Of a stretch of 64,000 bases of DNA, positions 26,474-37,392 are shown piece by piece. Under the pieces are notes generated by a model. That model did not search any database. It worked only from the letters and a program-made list of their open reading frames with translations, and was not told where the DNA came from. The position numbers and the translations under genes were made by a program. The stretch spans positions 1 through 64,000 of the forward strand of contig CAVQKQ010000024.1 in assembly GCA_963713085.1 (NCBI GenBank). Direction: 5' to 3'. This DNA comes from PFJX01 sp963713085 (GTDB lineage: Bacteria; Pseudomonadota; Gammaproteobacteria; Burkholderiales; Thiobacillaceae). The first letter of the stretch is position 1. Each line of letters opens with the position of its first letter.

Positions 26474-27748
26474 TCAGCCTGCCGACTCCCGGCGCGGACC
26501 GATGCGGGCCGTTTTCACCATTCGGTCTTGTACTTGGACAATTTCGACCGGATATCCGGAAACTTTAACGCTGACCCCGGGTTCGGGCATGGCTTCAAGG
26601 TGCTCCAGCAACAGACCATTCAAGGTACGAGGTCCATCCACAGGGAATTTTAGACCCAGTTTTCGATTCAGTTCCCTGAGAGAAATGGCGCCTTCCACCA
26701 TGATGCTGCCATCCTCCTGCCTGATGCTGGCGCTCTGCTCGCCGGGTCGGAGAGCCGCAAACTCCCCAACGATCTCCTCCAGGATGTCCTCCATGGTGAC
26801 CAGGCCCAGCAATTCGCCATATTCGTCCACCACAAGCCCCAGGGACTGACGGGTGGCCTTGAACTGGGCAAGTTGGGTATAGAGCGACGTGCCGGAAGGG
26901 ATGAAATATGCCGTCCGAAGCGCGGCGCGAAACGCCTCGCGATTGAATGCCTCCTCACGCAGGTGAGGCAGCGCGCGGCGCACCTGGACAACCCCCAGAA
27001 TGTTGTTCGGCTCGCCTTCGAACACCGGCAGCCTGGCATGATGGCTGGTGGCCAGTTGACGCTGTATCTCCTCCACATCCTCCGCCATATCGATGGCCTC
27101 GATCTGATTGCGTGGACGCATGACGTCATCCACGGTGACATGTTCCAGGTCGAACAGGTTGGTGAGGATGCTGCGGTGTTGGGAGGGCAGGAAAGATCCC
27201 GATTCGGCCAGCAGGGTGCGCAACTCCTCCACCCCCATGCTGTTGGCCCCGGCATCCCGGCTTTTGAGGCGCAGCAAGCCCAGCAATCCTTGCACGAACA
27301 GATTCACGAACCAGACGGCCGGGTAGAACAGCTTGAGCATGGGCGCCAAGATGAAACTGGCGGCCGGGGCCATGCGATCGGGATAGGTCGCGCCGATCAC
27401 CTTGGGGGTCACTTCCGAAAACACCAGGATGAGGAAGGTCACCGCCACGGTGCCCAAAGTCAGGGCCAACTCGTTCTCGCCGAACAGGCGAAAGCTGATG
27501 ATGGTCACCAGGGCGGCCGCGGCGGCATTGACCAGATTGTTGCCCAGCAGCACCACACCCAGCAATTTGTCGGTCTGTGCAAGCAGACGCTCTGCCAGCT
27601 TGGCGCCACGATGACCAGCCTTGGCCATGGTGCGTAGGCGGTAACGGTTGACAGCCATCATGCTGGTTTCGGATGAGGAAAAAAATCCCGAGAACACCAG
27701 CAGAACGACGAGGGCGCCGAGCAAAACGCCGAGGGGTATGGTATCCAA
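26474..27748 (-). CDS. HlyC/CorC (CNNM) family transporter
   Basis: This 424-residue integral membrane protein begins with a DUF21/CNNM transmembrane domain (FSGFFSSSETSMMAVNRYRLR, LLGVVLLGNNLVN). A CBS pair follows (VMRPRNQIEAID, LGLVVDEYGELLGLVTMEDILEEIVGE), then a C-terminal CorC_HlyC domain. CNNM-type proteins are linked to magnesium/cobalt efflux. The only in-frame start is a TTG at 27748; no upstream ATG is available because of a stop. It probably forms a separate transcript from pilB, about 70 bases away. Confidence 0.9.
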   Translation of the reverse strand: MDTIPLGVLLGALVVLLVFSGFFSSSETSMMAVNRYRLRTMAKAGHRGAKLAERLLAQTDKLLGVVLLGNNLVNAAAAALVTIISFRLFGENELALTLGTVAVTFLILVFSEVTPKVIGATYPDRMAPAASFILAPMLKLFYPAVWFVNLFVQGLLGLLRLKSRDAGANSMGVEELRTLLAESGSFLPSQHRSILTNLFDLEHVTVDDVMRPRNQIEAIDMAEDVEEIQRQLATSHHARLPVFEGEPNNILGVVQVRRALPHLREEAFNREAFRAALRTAYFIPSGTSLYTQLAQFKATRQSLGLVVDEYGELLGLVTMEDILEEIVGEFAALRPGEQSASIRQEDGSIMVEGAISLRELNRKLGLKFPVDGPRTLNGLLLEHLEAMPEPGVSVKVSGYPVEIVQVQDRMVKTARIGPRRESAG

Positions 27749-27810
27749 ACGGACCGGAAATCTAGTTGCTACGCGCTAAGTGTAGCAGTGCCCGCCACCC
27801 GACCCGTCAC

Positions 27811-29112
27811 TCAACGTTCGAACAGGGCGATGGACTCCACATGGGCCGTATGGGGAAACATGTTGGCCACACCCGCCGTGATCAGGCGATAACCCTTTTG
27901 ATGCACCAGCACTGCGGCGTCCCGGGCCAGGGTGGCCGGGCTGCAGGAAACATAAACGATACGATGGGGCGCCCCGGCCTCGGGTAGGGCTTTCACCAGT
28001 TCGATGGCGCCGTCCCGTGGGGGATCAATCAGCAGCTTGTCGAATTCGCCTAATGCCGCATTGGCCTCCGGTGTGATCTGGAACAGATCGGCCACGCGGA
28101 AATCAGTGTGGCCGGAAAGCCCGTTGCACGCGGCGTTTTCCAGCGCCCGCGCCACCAGCCCCTGGCTGCCCTCGATGCCCACCACCTTGGCGCCGCGCCG
28201 GGCGATGGGCAGGGAGAAATTGCCCAGGCCGCAGAACATATCGGCGATGCGCTCGCCCGGCCGGGGATCCAGCAGACGCATGGCGCGCCGGACCAGCATG
28301 CGGTTGATGCCGTGGTTAACCTGGGTGAACTCGGTGGGCCGGAACGGCATGAACAGATCGAATTCCGGTAGGCAGTAGGCCAGTTCCGGGGCAGTCACGG
28401 GATGGAACGGATAAGCGGTATCCGGTCCCTTGGGCTGCAGCCATATTTGCACCCGGTTGGCATCGGCGAAAGCTCGCACCCGTTCCTCGTCCTCGTTTGT
28501 CAGGGGCTCCATGATGCGCAATACCAGCACGTCCACCGCCTCGCCGGCCGCCAGTTCAATCTGGGGCAGGCGGCTGTGGATGGAAAGACCAGCCACCAGT
28601 TCACGCAGCCTGGGCAACAAAGCGGATATCCGGGGCGGCAGGACCTCGCAGCTGGTCATATCGGCGACGTAGCTGCTCCTACGCTCGTGGAAACCCACCA
28701 AGATGCCGCCCTTCTTGGCCACGTTGCGCACCGACAGTCGTGCCCGGGTACGGTAGCCCCAGGTCTGGCCGTGGATGGGCGGCAGCATGGTCTCCGGCAT
28801 CACCTTGGCGATATGGCTAAAGCAATCCTCCAACACCCGCTGCTTCGCCGCCACCTGGGCGGCTTCGTCCACATGCTGCAGGGAACAGCCGCCGCATACG
28901 CCGAACCAGCGGCAGGGCGGCGTGACCCGGAAAGGACTGGCCTTGACGATCTGCTCCACCCGGGCCTGCTCGAAACCGGGCTTCCTGCGGTAGCTGGCAT
29001 GGATGACCAGTTCTCCCGGCAGTGCGCCCTCCACGAAGATGGCCTTGCCGTCTTGATGCGCTATGCCCCGGCCCTCGTGATCCAAAGACTCGATGTACAG
29101 CGGTTCGCTCAT
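27811..29112 (-). CDS. rlmD: 23S rRNA (uracil-1939-C5)-methyltransferase RlmD
   Basis: This 433-residue SAM-dependent enzyme has an N-terminal TRAM-like domain (IESLDHEGRGIAH), an iron-sulphur cluster (cysteines in CRWFGVCGGCSLQH), a methyltransferase core with DMFCGLGNFSLPIA and LLIDPPRDGA, and the catalytic cysteine in YVSCSPATLARD. The ATG at 29112 overlaps the stop of the upstream exonuclease gene by four bases (ATGA), so the two are coupled. The longer open frame is an artefact of that overlap. Confidence 0.95.
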   Translation of the reverse strand: MSEPLYIESLDHEGRGIAHQDGKAIFVEGALPGELVIHASYRRKPGFEQARVEQIVKASPFRVTPPCRWFGVCGGCSLQHVDEAAQVAAKQRVLEDCFSHIAKVMPETMLPPIHGQTWGYRTRARLSVRNVAKKGGILVGFHERRSSYVADMTSCEVLPPRISALLPRLRELVAGLSIHSRLPQIELAAGEAVDVLVLRIMEPLTNEDEERVRAFADANRVQIWLQPKGPDTAYPFHPVTAPELAYCLPEFDLFMPFRPTEFTQVNHGINRMLVRRAMRLLDPRPGERIADMFCGLGNFSLPIARRGAKVVGIEGSQGLVARALENAACNGLSGHTDFRVADLFQITPEANAALGEFDKLLIDPPRDGAIELVKALPEAGAPHRIVYVSCSPATLARDAAVLVHQKGYRLITAGVANMFPHTAHVESIALFER

Positions 29113-29888
29113 TCCGGCCACGCCTCCAGGAACTCGAACCAATGCTCGGCCCCGATCTCCTCCAGGGTCCGGCGCACCAGGTCGATCTCCTGGTCGTACT
29201 GGCCGGCGTTCAGGATGCCACGCATCTTCTGGAAGCGTAGGAACACCAACCAGGTGTTCACCACGTCGGTCTCGCAATAGTCCCGGATGCCGGCGATCTC
29301 GCCCCGCTGCCAGGCGGGCCACACCTCGCCGCCATCCATGCCCAGCTTGCCTGGAAAGCCATAGAGCTTGGCCAACTGGTCCAGAGGGGCATTCGCCCGG
29401 CCGGAATAGAGGGCCAGCAGGTCCATCAGGTCCAGGTGCCGTGTGTGGTAGCGGCTGATGTAGTTGTTCCACTTGAATTCCCGGTCGTCATCGCCCAGGT
29501 CCCAGTAACGAGGCGCGGCGACACCGTGGAGCATGGCCCGGTAGTGCAGCACCGGCAGGTCGAAGCCGCCACCGTTCCAGGACACGATCTGGGGCGAGTA
29601 CTTCTCGATGCCGTCGAAGAAGCGCTGGATGATCTGGCCTTCATTGGCATCCGGCTCGGACAGGGAGAACACCCGGAAACGGTCGCCTTCCCGCAGGGTG
29701 CAGGAGATGGTGACCACCCGCTGCAGGTAGTGGGGCAGGAAATCGGAGCCGCCGGTCTGCTGGCGGCGCATCAGGAAGGCCATTTCCCCCACCTCGTGAT
29801 CGCTGGCCTCGCCGCCCACGTTGTGGAGCCGGCGCAACCCGGCGATGTCGGGAATGGTTTCAATGTCGAAGGTAAGGACGGGATTCAT
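29109..29888 (-). CDS. Predicted 3'-5' exonuclease, PolB-like
   Basis: This 259-residue DEDDy exonuclease has Exo I LTFDIETIPD, Exo II IVSWNGGGFDLPVL and Exo III YCETDVVNTWLV, the pattern of the 'predicted 3'-5' exonuclease related to the exonuclease domain of PolB' family. Its role in repair or RNA processing is not settled. It overlaps rlmD by four bases. The start ATG at 29888 is about 50 bases from the divergent pgl gene. Confidence 0.9.
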   Translation of the reverse strand: MNPVLTFDIETIPDIAGLRRLHNVGGEASDHEVGEMAFLMRRQQTGGSDFLPHYLQRVVTISCTLREGDRFRVFSLSEPDANEGQIIQRFFDGIEKYSPQIVSWNGGGFDLPVLHYRAMLHGVAAPRYWDLGDDDREFKWNNYISRYHTRHLDLMDLLALYSGRANAPLDQLAKLYGFPGKLGMDGGEVWPAWQRGEIAGIRDYCETDVVNTWLVFLRFQKMRGILNAGQYDQEIDLVRRTLEEIGAEHWFEFLEAWPE

Positions 29889-29940
29889 GATGGCCGGGCG
29901 TAAAATTTGCCAAGTTTATCCGTTTTCCCCAACCCTCCCC

Positions 29941-30648
<708 letters not shown>

Positions 30649-30672
30649 ATTCTTATTAGTTGGAGCACTGCC

Positions 30673-32118
30673 ATGAAACGATCCTTGCTCGCACTTGCCC
30701 TCCTGACCGCCTGTTCGGTACAGGCCGCGGAGGAGCGCCCCAGCACCGCCGCCGATCAGACCAGACTGGCGGTGACTATCTACAACGGCGATCTGGCCCT
30801 GGTGAAGGATGCCCGACGGGTCAAACTCATGAACGGGGAAAACCTGCTTGCCTGGCGCGACGTCTCCGCCCGCATCCAACCCGAAACGGCCCTGCTGCGC
30901 GCCGCCAACGGCAAGAAGATCGACCTGCTGGAACAGAACTTCGATTTTGACCTGCTCACCCCCCAGAAGATGCTGGAGGAATCCGTCGGCGACTCGGTCC
31001 GGGTATTGCGTACCCAGCCCATTACTGGCGTGGAGTACAGCGAGAATGCCACGGTGCTGGCCGCCAACAACGGCGTCGTCCTGAAATTCGCCGACCGGGT
31101 GGAAACCGGCCTGCCCGGCCGGCTGGCCTTCAACGCCGTGCCGGCCCACCTGCGCGACCACCCCACCCTGTCCATGCTGTTCAATACCGAGGTGCCCAGC
31201 ACCCCCTACCAGGCCAGCCCCCTGGACCTGGAACTTTCCTATCTGACCGGCGGCCTGGGCTGGAAGGCCGACTATGTGGCGGAGCTTGCGGACAATGAGG
31301 ACAGCATCGACCTCAATGGCTGGGTCACCCTCACCAATACCAGCGGTACCGCCTACAAGGATGCCAGGCTGCAACTGGTGGCCGGCGAGGTGAACCGTGT
31401 GCCGCCCGAGCACCTGAAGACGCCCGTGATGGCCCGGGCCATGGCCATGGCGGATACCGCCCCCCCCATGAAGGAGGAAGGCCTGTTCGAGTACCACCTG
31501 TACACCCTCGAGCGACCGACCACCCTGCTCGACAACCAGACCAAGCAGGTGGCCCTGCTCTCCGCCCGGGATGTCCGGGTCAGCAAGGAATACCGGCTCT
31601 CCGGCGGTGACTGGTACTACACCGGCCAATACGGCGATCTGGGCCAGAAGCTGAAGCCCGGCGTGTTCATGGAATTCAGCAACAAGGCGGAGAAAGGGGG
31701 TGGCCTGGGCGTGCCCCTGCCAAAGGGCATCGTCCGAGTCTACAAAAAGGACAGCGCCGGACGCATCCAGTTTGTCGGCGAGGACCGCATCGACCATACC
31801 GCCAAGGGCGAGATGGTGCGTCTGAAGCTGGGCGAGGCTTTCGATATCACCGCCGACAAGAAGCAGACCGACTTCCAGAAACTCGCCGCCTTCAACACCC
31901 GCGGCGGCATCATCGAAACCGCCTACCAACTCGAGATCCGCAACGCCAAGACCGAGCAGGTGACGGTAATGGTGGAGGAGCCCATGCCCAGCGAGTGGCA
32001 GATGCTCCAGGAAAGCCTGCCCCACAAGAAGAGTTCCGCCCACAGCGTCCTCTGGGAGGTTCCCGTCCCGGCGGAGGGCAAGACCACCCTGACCTGGCGC
32101 GTGCGTGTCAAGTACTGA
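30673..32118 (+). CDS. DUF4139 domain-containing secreted protein
   Basis: This 481-residue protein has a cleavable signal peptide (MKRSLLALALLTACSVQAAE) and DUF4139-type blocks: the VAVTIYN-like opening LAVTIYNGDLALVKDARRV, then LELSYLTGGLGWKADYVAEL, TNTSGTAYKDARLQLVAGEVN and a final TWRVRV. Likely periplasmic or outer-membrane; function is unknown. A GGAG precedes the ATG. The stop overlaps a possible GTG start of the following oxygenase gene. Confidence 0.88.
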   Translation: MKRSLLALALLTACSVQAAEERPSTAADQTRLAVTIYNGDLALVKDARRVKLMNGENLLAWRDVSARIQPETALLRAANGKKIDLLEQNFDFDLLTPQKMLEESVGDSVRVLRTQPITGVEYSENATVLAANNGVVLKFADRVETGLPGRLAFNAVPAHLRDHPTLSMLFNTEVPSTPYQASPLDLELSYLTGGLGWKADYVAELADNEDSIDLNGWVTLTNTSGTAYKDARLQLVAGEVNRVPPEHLKTPVMARAMAMADTAPPMKEEGLFEYHLYTLERPTTLLDNQTKQVALLSARDVRVSKEYRLSGGDWYYTGQYGDLGQKLKPGVFMEFSNKAEKGGGLGVPLPKGIVRVYKKDSAGRIQFVGEDRIDHTAKGEMVRLKLGEAFDITADKKQTDFQKLAAFNTRGGIIETAYQLEIRNAKTEQVTVMVEEPMPSEWQMLQESLPHKKSSAHSVLWEVPVPAEGKTTLTWRVRVKY

Positions 32119-32725
32119 CTCCGACGAGAACGGCTTGAGCGGTATCCTGGAGGCCCTGGCGGGCCCCGGGTGGTGCGTCAGTCCCGGCTTTCTCGCCCTG
32201 GCGATGGTGGCCGAGTTGCGTATGGAATGCCGCCGGTCCTTCGCCGCCGGGGCATTTCACGCCGCCGGGGTTGGCGGCGGCCAGGCCCGTGTCCACCCCG
32301 AGATCCGCGGCGACCATGTCATGTGGCTGGAACCGGACCGGGCCGGGCCCGCCCTGGGCGCGGTCTTCGCCCGGTTCGAAACGCTGCGCCAACGGGTGAA
32401 CCGGGATCTGTTCCTGGGGCTGTTCGATGTGGAACTGCACTTTGCCGTCTATCCCTCGGGCAACGGCTATCAGCGCCACCTGGACCGTTTCCGGGACGAT
32501 GACCGACGCGCACTGACGGTGATCCTGTACCTGAACGAGGATTGGACCGATCAGGACGGCGGACAGCTACGTTTGTGGCCGGATGCCGACCAGGTTCCTC
32601 TGGAGATCTTGCCGGCCGGCGGCACCCTGGTGACCTTCCTGTCAGACCGCTTTTGGCACGAGGTCCTGCCGGCCCGGCGTGAGCGTCTCAGCCTGACGGG
32701 CTGGTTCCGGAGACGCGCCGCCTAG
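32105..32725 (+). CDS. 2-oxoglutarate-Fe(II) oxygenase
   Basis: This protein of about 206 residues has the double-stranded beta-helix oxygenase signature. Iron ligands are the HxD in YQRHLDRFRDD, the distal His in FWHEVLPA, and a 2OG-binding Arg in RLSLTGWFRRR. It resembles EGL-9/prolyl-4-hydroxylase-like bacterial proteins. The first in-frame start (GTG at 32105) overlaps the DUF4139 gene by 14 bases. A later start is possible because the first 20 residues are not conserved. Substrate unknown. Confidence 0.88.
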   Translation: MSSTDSDENGLSGILEALAGPGWCVSPGFLALAMVAELRMECRRSFAAGAFHAAGVGGGQARVHPEIRGDHVMWLEPDRAGPALGAVFARFETLRQRVNRDLFLGLFDVELHFAVYPSGNGYQRHLDRFRDDDRRALTVILYLNEDWTDQDGGQLRLWPDADQVPLEILPAGGTLVTFLSDRFWHEVLPARRERLSLTGWFRRRAA

Positions 32726-32737
32726 AATGCCCTGCGC

Positions 32738-34063
32738 TTATTCCTCCAACCGGTATTCCACGTAGGCCCGATCCCGGGCCTGGCGCACCCAGTCATCGAA
32801 GGCCTCGTCCGACTTGCGCTCGCGAATGGCGCGTCGGGCCTCCAGGCGCTTCCTCTCCTGGGTCACATCCTGGTCGCGGCGCTCCAGGACCTGGATCAGG
32901 TGCCAGCCGAACTGGGTATGGACCGGCTCGGACACTTCGTTGGGCTTGAGGCCGTCCATGGCACGCTCGAACTCGGGCACGGTATCGCCGGGACTGAGCC
33001 AGCCCAGGTCACCGCCCTTGCTGGCGGACAGATCATCGGAATGAAGCTTGGCCAGTTCCTCGAAGGATGCGCCATTCTCGATGCGCTCCTTGAGTTGCAG
33101 CAGCCGGTTCTTGGCATCCTCATCGCTCACCACCTCGTTGGTCTTGATCAGGATATGGCGCGCGTGGGTCTGCTTGATGATCAACTGGACATTCTTGCCG
33201 CGCTTGTCCAGCAGTTTGATGATGTGAAAGCCGTTGGCGCTCCTGAGTACCGGGGAAACGTCCCCGGGATTCATGTCCTTCAGCACCGTGGTAAACAAGG
33301 TCGGCAACTGGCCCATGCTGCGCCAGCCCAGACCGCCGCCCTCGATGGCGTTCTGGGCATCGGAATAGGCCGCGGACACCTGGCTGAAATCCGCCCCGCC
33401 CTTCAATTCCGCCAAGGCCTTGTCGGCCTTTGCCTTGAGTTCCGCCAGTTTCTCGGGGGTCGCGCCCTCCGGGGCCAGGATCAGGATATGGGCCAGATTG
33501 AATTCATCCTGCTGGTTCGACATCTGGTCGGGATTGGCCAGATAGTTGTCGATCTCCGCGTCGGTCACCACGATCCGGCTGTCCACCTCCCGCTCCCGGA
33601 GTCGGGCGATGGTCATCTCGGTGCGGATCTGTTCGCGGAAGTCGTTGAAGTCGATGCCGTCCGCTTCCACCGCCTTGCGGAATGCCTCCGGACTGAGCTT
33701 GTTTTTCTCGGCGATGCGGTCCATGGCCCGGTCCACCTGGGGCCCATCGAAGCGGATATTCGTGTCCTCGGCCATCTGCAACAGCACTCTTTCCGTGATC
33801 ATGCGCTCCAGCAACTGCTTTTCCAGCTGGTGCCGCGGCGGCGGCTGTACATTCCTGCCGCCAATCTGGCGCAGGGCCTGTTCCACCCGCTTGTTCAAAT
33901 CGAATTGCGTGATCACGCTGTTGTTGACCACCGCGACGACGCGATCGAGGTCCACCGTTGCCGCCGCCACCGGGAATGGGACGCACAGTCCGGCCAGCAG
34001 GACGAGGGCCAGGGCAACAGTGGAAACCAATGTGGAAACCGTGGCGGCAAAGGTCTTGGGCAT
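32738..34063 (-). CDS. surA: Periplasmic chaperone / peptidyl-prolyl isomerase SurA
   Basis: SurA escorts outer-membrane proteins through the periplasm. The 441-residue protein has a signal peptide (LVSTVALALVLLAGLCVPFPVAAA), the SurA N-terminal helical domain (LDRVVAVVNNSVITQFDL) and two parvulin PPIase domains (FNLAHILILAPEGA and QTHARHILIKTNEV). The ATG at 34063 is eight bases after the lptD stop, so lptD-surA form one operon, as in many Gram-negatives where SurA helps fold LptD. Confidence 0.95.
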   Translation of the reverse strand: MPKTFAATVSTLVSTVALALVLLAGLCVPFPVAAATVDLDRVVAVVNNSVITQFDLNKRVEQALRQIGGRNVQPPPRHQLEKQLLERMITERVLLQMAEDTNIRFDGPQVDRAMDRIAEKNKLSPEAFRKAVEADGIDFNDFREQIRTEMTIARLREREVDSRIVVTDAEIDNYLANPDQMSNQQDEFNLAHILILAPEGATPEKLAELKAKADKALAELKGGADFSQVSAAYSDAQNAIEGGGLGWRSMGQLPTLFTTVLKDMNPGDVSPVLRSANGFHIIKLLDKRGKNVQLIIKQTHARHILIKTNEVVSDEDAKNRLLQLKERIENGASFEELAKLHSDDLSASKGGDLGWLSPGDTVPEFERAMDGLKPNEVSEPVHTQFGWHLIQVLERRDQDVTQERKRLEARRAIRERKSDEAFDDWVRQARDRAYVEYRLEE

Positions 34064-34070
34064 GAGGGTC

Positions 34071-36334
34071 TTAAGGCAGGTCGAATTCATCGCTCTTGGC
34101 ATAGCCGGAAATGCTCCGTTTCAATACATCCAGGGGATTGGGACCCAACTTGGTGAGGCCGCGCAACTCGAGTTGCAGGTAGAAGGCGCTGGAGGAGGTG
34201 TGCGAGGTGGTGGCCAACTGCTGCATCACGCCGCGCAGTGACCAGCAGCCCGCGTTGTATTCGAAGCCGGCCAGGCCCTCCACCAGGCGCGAATCCTTCA
34301 GCGAATAATTGATGCGGCCCACACCATACCACTTGGATTTCAGGGGCCATTGCGCCGACAGGTCGATCTGGTTGATGGACCCCTGGGTATAGCGGTAATC
34401 CGCGTTGAACACCCGACCCGGCCCACCGCGCCAGCTGCCGCCCAGATCAGCCTTGACCAGGTCCCCGGTATCCATGTTGAACTGGGTGCTGGTGGAAATG
34501 CGCAGCTTGGGGGTGAACTGTCCCGACACGATGGCGATCAGGTCGGTACTGTTGCCGCTGCGCGGTGGTGTGGCGGGATCCAGGGTCACACGCTGATCGG
34601 TGAAGTAGTAACGCTGCCCCAGGGTGATCTGTAGGCGTTCGGCGCCGGTTTCCCGATCCAGGAATCGGGAGGTCATGGCCAGGGTCAGCTGGTTCGCGTC
34701 GTTGATCCGGTCCACGCCCAGGAACTGGTTTTCGCTGAACATCTGGTCCAGGGAAAGGTCGCTCAGGGCACTGTCGAATACCGGGATGCGGCTCTGGTCC
34801 CGATAGGGGATGTATACGTAATAGGCCCTGGGTTCCAGGGTCTGGATCAGGTCCCGTCCCAGGAACGACCAGTTCCTTTCCATCAACAGACTGGAATCGA
34901 GGCTGAAGATCGGCAGGCTGCGCGTGGCATCCGCGTAGCCGCCGGAGGGTGCGGCGGCGGCCACGCTGTCCGGAAGGTTGCGGGTGGCGTTATCCAGGCT
35001 GTACTCGGTGAAATCCCAGGCGATGCGGGGCGTCACAGTGGAATAGGATGTCTGGAAGGGAAAGCTCATGCTGGGGGCCAGGTGCAGGCGGGCACCCTGG
35101 ACTCGGCTGCCAGCCTGGTGGTCGAACACCACGTATTCGCTGGCGAAATCCAGATGGGAATCCGCCATCAGGACATGGTTCCGGGCCGCCGTCAGGGTCA
35201 GTTGGGGCACACGATGGTAGGGCCCGACGATGGGCGCGGCCGGGTCCTGCAGGGTCTGGAAGCGTTGATACAGGCCCGTGGCCTTCCACCAGCCGCCGTC
35301 ATAGGCCAGGTCGGCCTGTTGCGGCAGGTTGACGTTGGAGGTCTGGTTGATCAAGCTGGATAAATCGGAGAAATAAAGATTGTCGGAGACCCGGTTGTAC
35401 TCCAGCCCGCCCGACCATTGGCCGGTGAAATTCTGCTCATGCTTCAGGTAGGTACGGAACCGATCCCGGTTTGCCAGCCGGTCATTGGGCAGGTATTCCA
35501 GGCTAATATCGCCCTTGTAGTCCGGTTCCAGATAACGGAACTCCCCACCCAGCTGGATGCCCCGTTTGCTCATGACCCGAGGCAGGAAGGTGGCGTCCCG
35601 GTTGGGCGCGATATTCCAGTACCATGGAACCTCCAATTCCAGTCCGCGCTTGCTGGACGCGCCGAAGGAGGGGGCCAGGAATCCGGACTTGCGCTTTTCG
35701 TCCAGGGCGAAGTCCATCCACGGCGCATAGAGGATGGGGGTATCCATGAATTCCACCCGCACCTGGCGTGCCTGGCCTATGTTGGTCAAATAATTAAGGT
35801 CCAACCGGTCGGTCTTCAGTTCCCAATCCGGTTTGCCGACGGTACAAGTGGTATAGCTGGCCTGGTCCAATTGGTATTTGTCCCGGCCGGCGAAGGTGAG
35901 GGTTTCGGCCCCGCCGCGAACCTGTTTGCCATCGTCGCTGTGGAACGTGAAACGGACATCCCGCATGGCGCCGATCCGTTCGGTGAGCTTGAGTTTCAGT
36001 TCGCTCCCTTCGACTCGGGCCTGGTCCTGGGTAAATACCACATGGCCCTTTGCCTGGGCCTCGTCACCGGCCTGATCATAGCGCAGCCAGTCGGCCTGAA
36101 CCTGTTCACGCAGGTTGCGCACGATCACCCCGCCTTCCGCCACGACTGCACTGTCCTTCACCCATTGCAGACGGTCCGCCTCCACATTGATCGGGCCTTC
36201 CAACGGTTTGCCGGTGGGCGCGGGGGGGAGAGCTGTGCGGACGGCTTCAGGGGCAGGGCGTCATCCGCCCCGAAGGCTTCCAGGCAGGCCGCCGCCAGGC
36301 ATAGGGACAAAAACAGTCGCGGAAACGGCGGCAT
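34071..36334 (-). CDS. lptD: LPS-assembly protein LptD, reading frame broken at signal-peptide junction
   Basis: LptD is the outer-membrane barrel that inserts lipopolysaccharide. The main frame (to about 36203) has the LptA-like periplasmic domain (INVEADRLQWVKDSAVVAEGGV) and the barrel (DKYQLDQASYTTCTVGKPDWEL, LEVPWYWNIAPNRDATFLPRV) ending in a C-terminal YAKSDEF-type tail. It lacks any ATG and would start only at TTG 36203, with no signal peptide. A good signal peptide (MPPFPRLFLSLCLAAACLEAFGA) begins at the ATG at 36334 in another frame. The two meet at a run of seven G (36222-36228); eight would restore one frame. A phase-variable tract or a base-calling error are both possible. Confidence 0.9.
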
Positions 36335-36384
36335 GGTGGGGATGTTAAGATTCGATCGCTTTTTTTGACCGCCGGATTATAGCT

Positions 36385-37392
36385 TTGGAACGTCTCAACC
36401 GTTTGCGGGAATGGACACAAACCGTGCTCCCCGCGCCCTTGTGTGAACTCTCCGTCGCCTCCGCCGACGCCAGCTTCCGCCGCTATTTCCGCGCTGCCAC
36501 TGAATCGGGAAGCTTCATCGTCATGGACGCCCCTCCGGACCACGAGGATTGCCGCCCCTACATGCATGTGGCCAGGCTGTTCCGGGCGGCGGGCGCCAAT
36601 ACCCCGGAAATCCTGGCGAAAAACCTGGAAGAGGGGTTCCTGCTGCTATCGGACTTCGGTTCCACCACCTATCTCATGGCACTTAACAACGCGGCCCTGA
36701 ATGAGGCCGGCGCCGACGATTTGTACCGAGATGCCAATGCCGCCCTGGTCCGGATCCAGGCCGCCAGCCAGCCCGGGGAATTGCCCGACTACGATGCCGA
36801 ACTGCTGACCCGGGAGATGCGCCTGTTTCCGGACTGGTACCTGGGGCGCCACCTCGAGATCGAACTCTCTGCCTCGCAACAGACCGTTCTGGAATCCGCC
36901 TTCCAGGCCATCCTCGCCAACAACCTGGCCCAACCCCGGGTCTACGTGCACCGGGACTGGCACAGCCGCAACCTGATGGTGGCGGACCCCAATCCCGGCG
37001 TGCTGGACTTCCAGGACGCGGTCTACGGGCCCATCACCTACGACCTGGCATCCATCTACAAGGATGCCTACATCGGCTGGGACGAGGAGCGGGTGCTGGA
37101 CTGGGTGGTGCGCTACTGGGAGCAGGCCCGCAAGGCCGGCCTGCCGGTGCGGGACGACTTCGGCGAGTTCTACCGGGACTTCGAGTGGATGGGCATCCAG
37201 CGCCACATCAAGGTTCTGGGCATCTTCGCCCGCCTATTCCATCGCGACGGCAAGGACGGCTACCTTAAAGACATGCCCCTGGTCATGGACTACCTGCGCA
37301 AGGCGTGCGGCCGCTACAACGGCCTGGGCGACTTCCTGCGGCTGCTGGACCAGATCGAAAACCGCCAGGTCCGGGTGGGGTATACCTTCTGA
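36385..37392 (+). CDS. amgK: N-acetylmuramate/N-acetylglucosamine anomeric kinase AmgK-like phosphotransferase
   Basis: This 335-residue aminoglycoside-phosphotransferase-fold kinase has ASADASFRRYFRA near the N-terminus, FLLLSDFGSTTYL, the catalytic loop VYVHRDWHSRNLMV and metal-binding VLDFQDAVYGPITYDLAS. AmgK phosphorylates MurNAc at the anomeric carbon in a cell-wall recycling shunt. The next gene overlaps it (TGATG) and is the MurU nucleotidyltransferase of the same path, which strongly supports the assignment. The start codon appears to be TTG at 36385. It is divergent from lptD. Confidence 0.9.
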   Translation: MERLNRLREWTQTVLPAPLCELSVASADASFRRYFRAATESGSFIVMDAPPDHEDCRPYMHVARLFRAAGANTPEILAKNLEEGFLLLSDFGSTTYLMALNNAALNEAGADDLYRDANAALVRIQAASQPGELPDYDAELLTREMRLFPDWYLGRHLEIELSASQQTVLESAFQAILANNLAQPRVYVHRDWHSRNLMVADPNPGVLDFQDAVYGPITYDLASIYKDAYIGWDEERVLDWVVRYWEQARKAGLPVRDDFGEFYRDFEWMGIQRHIKVLGIFARLFHRDGKDGYLKDMPLVMDYLRKACGRYNGLGDFLRLLDQIENRQVRVGYTF

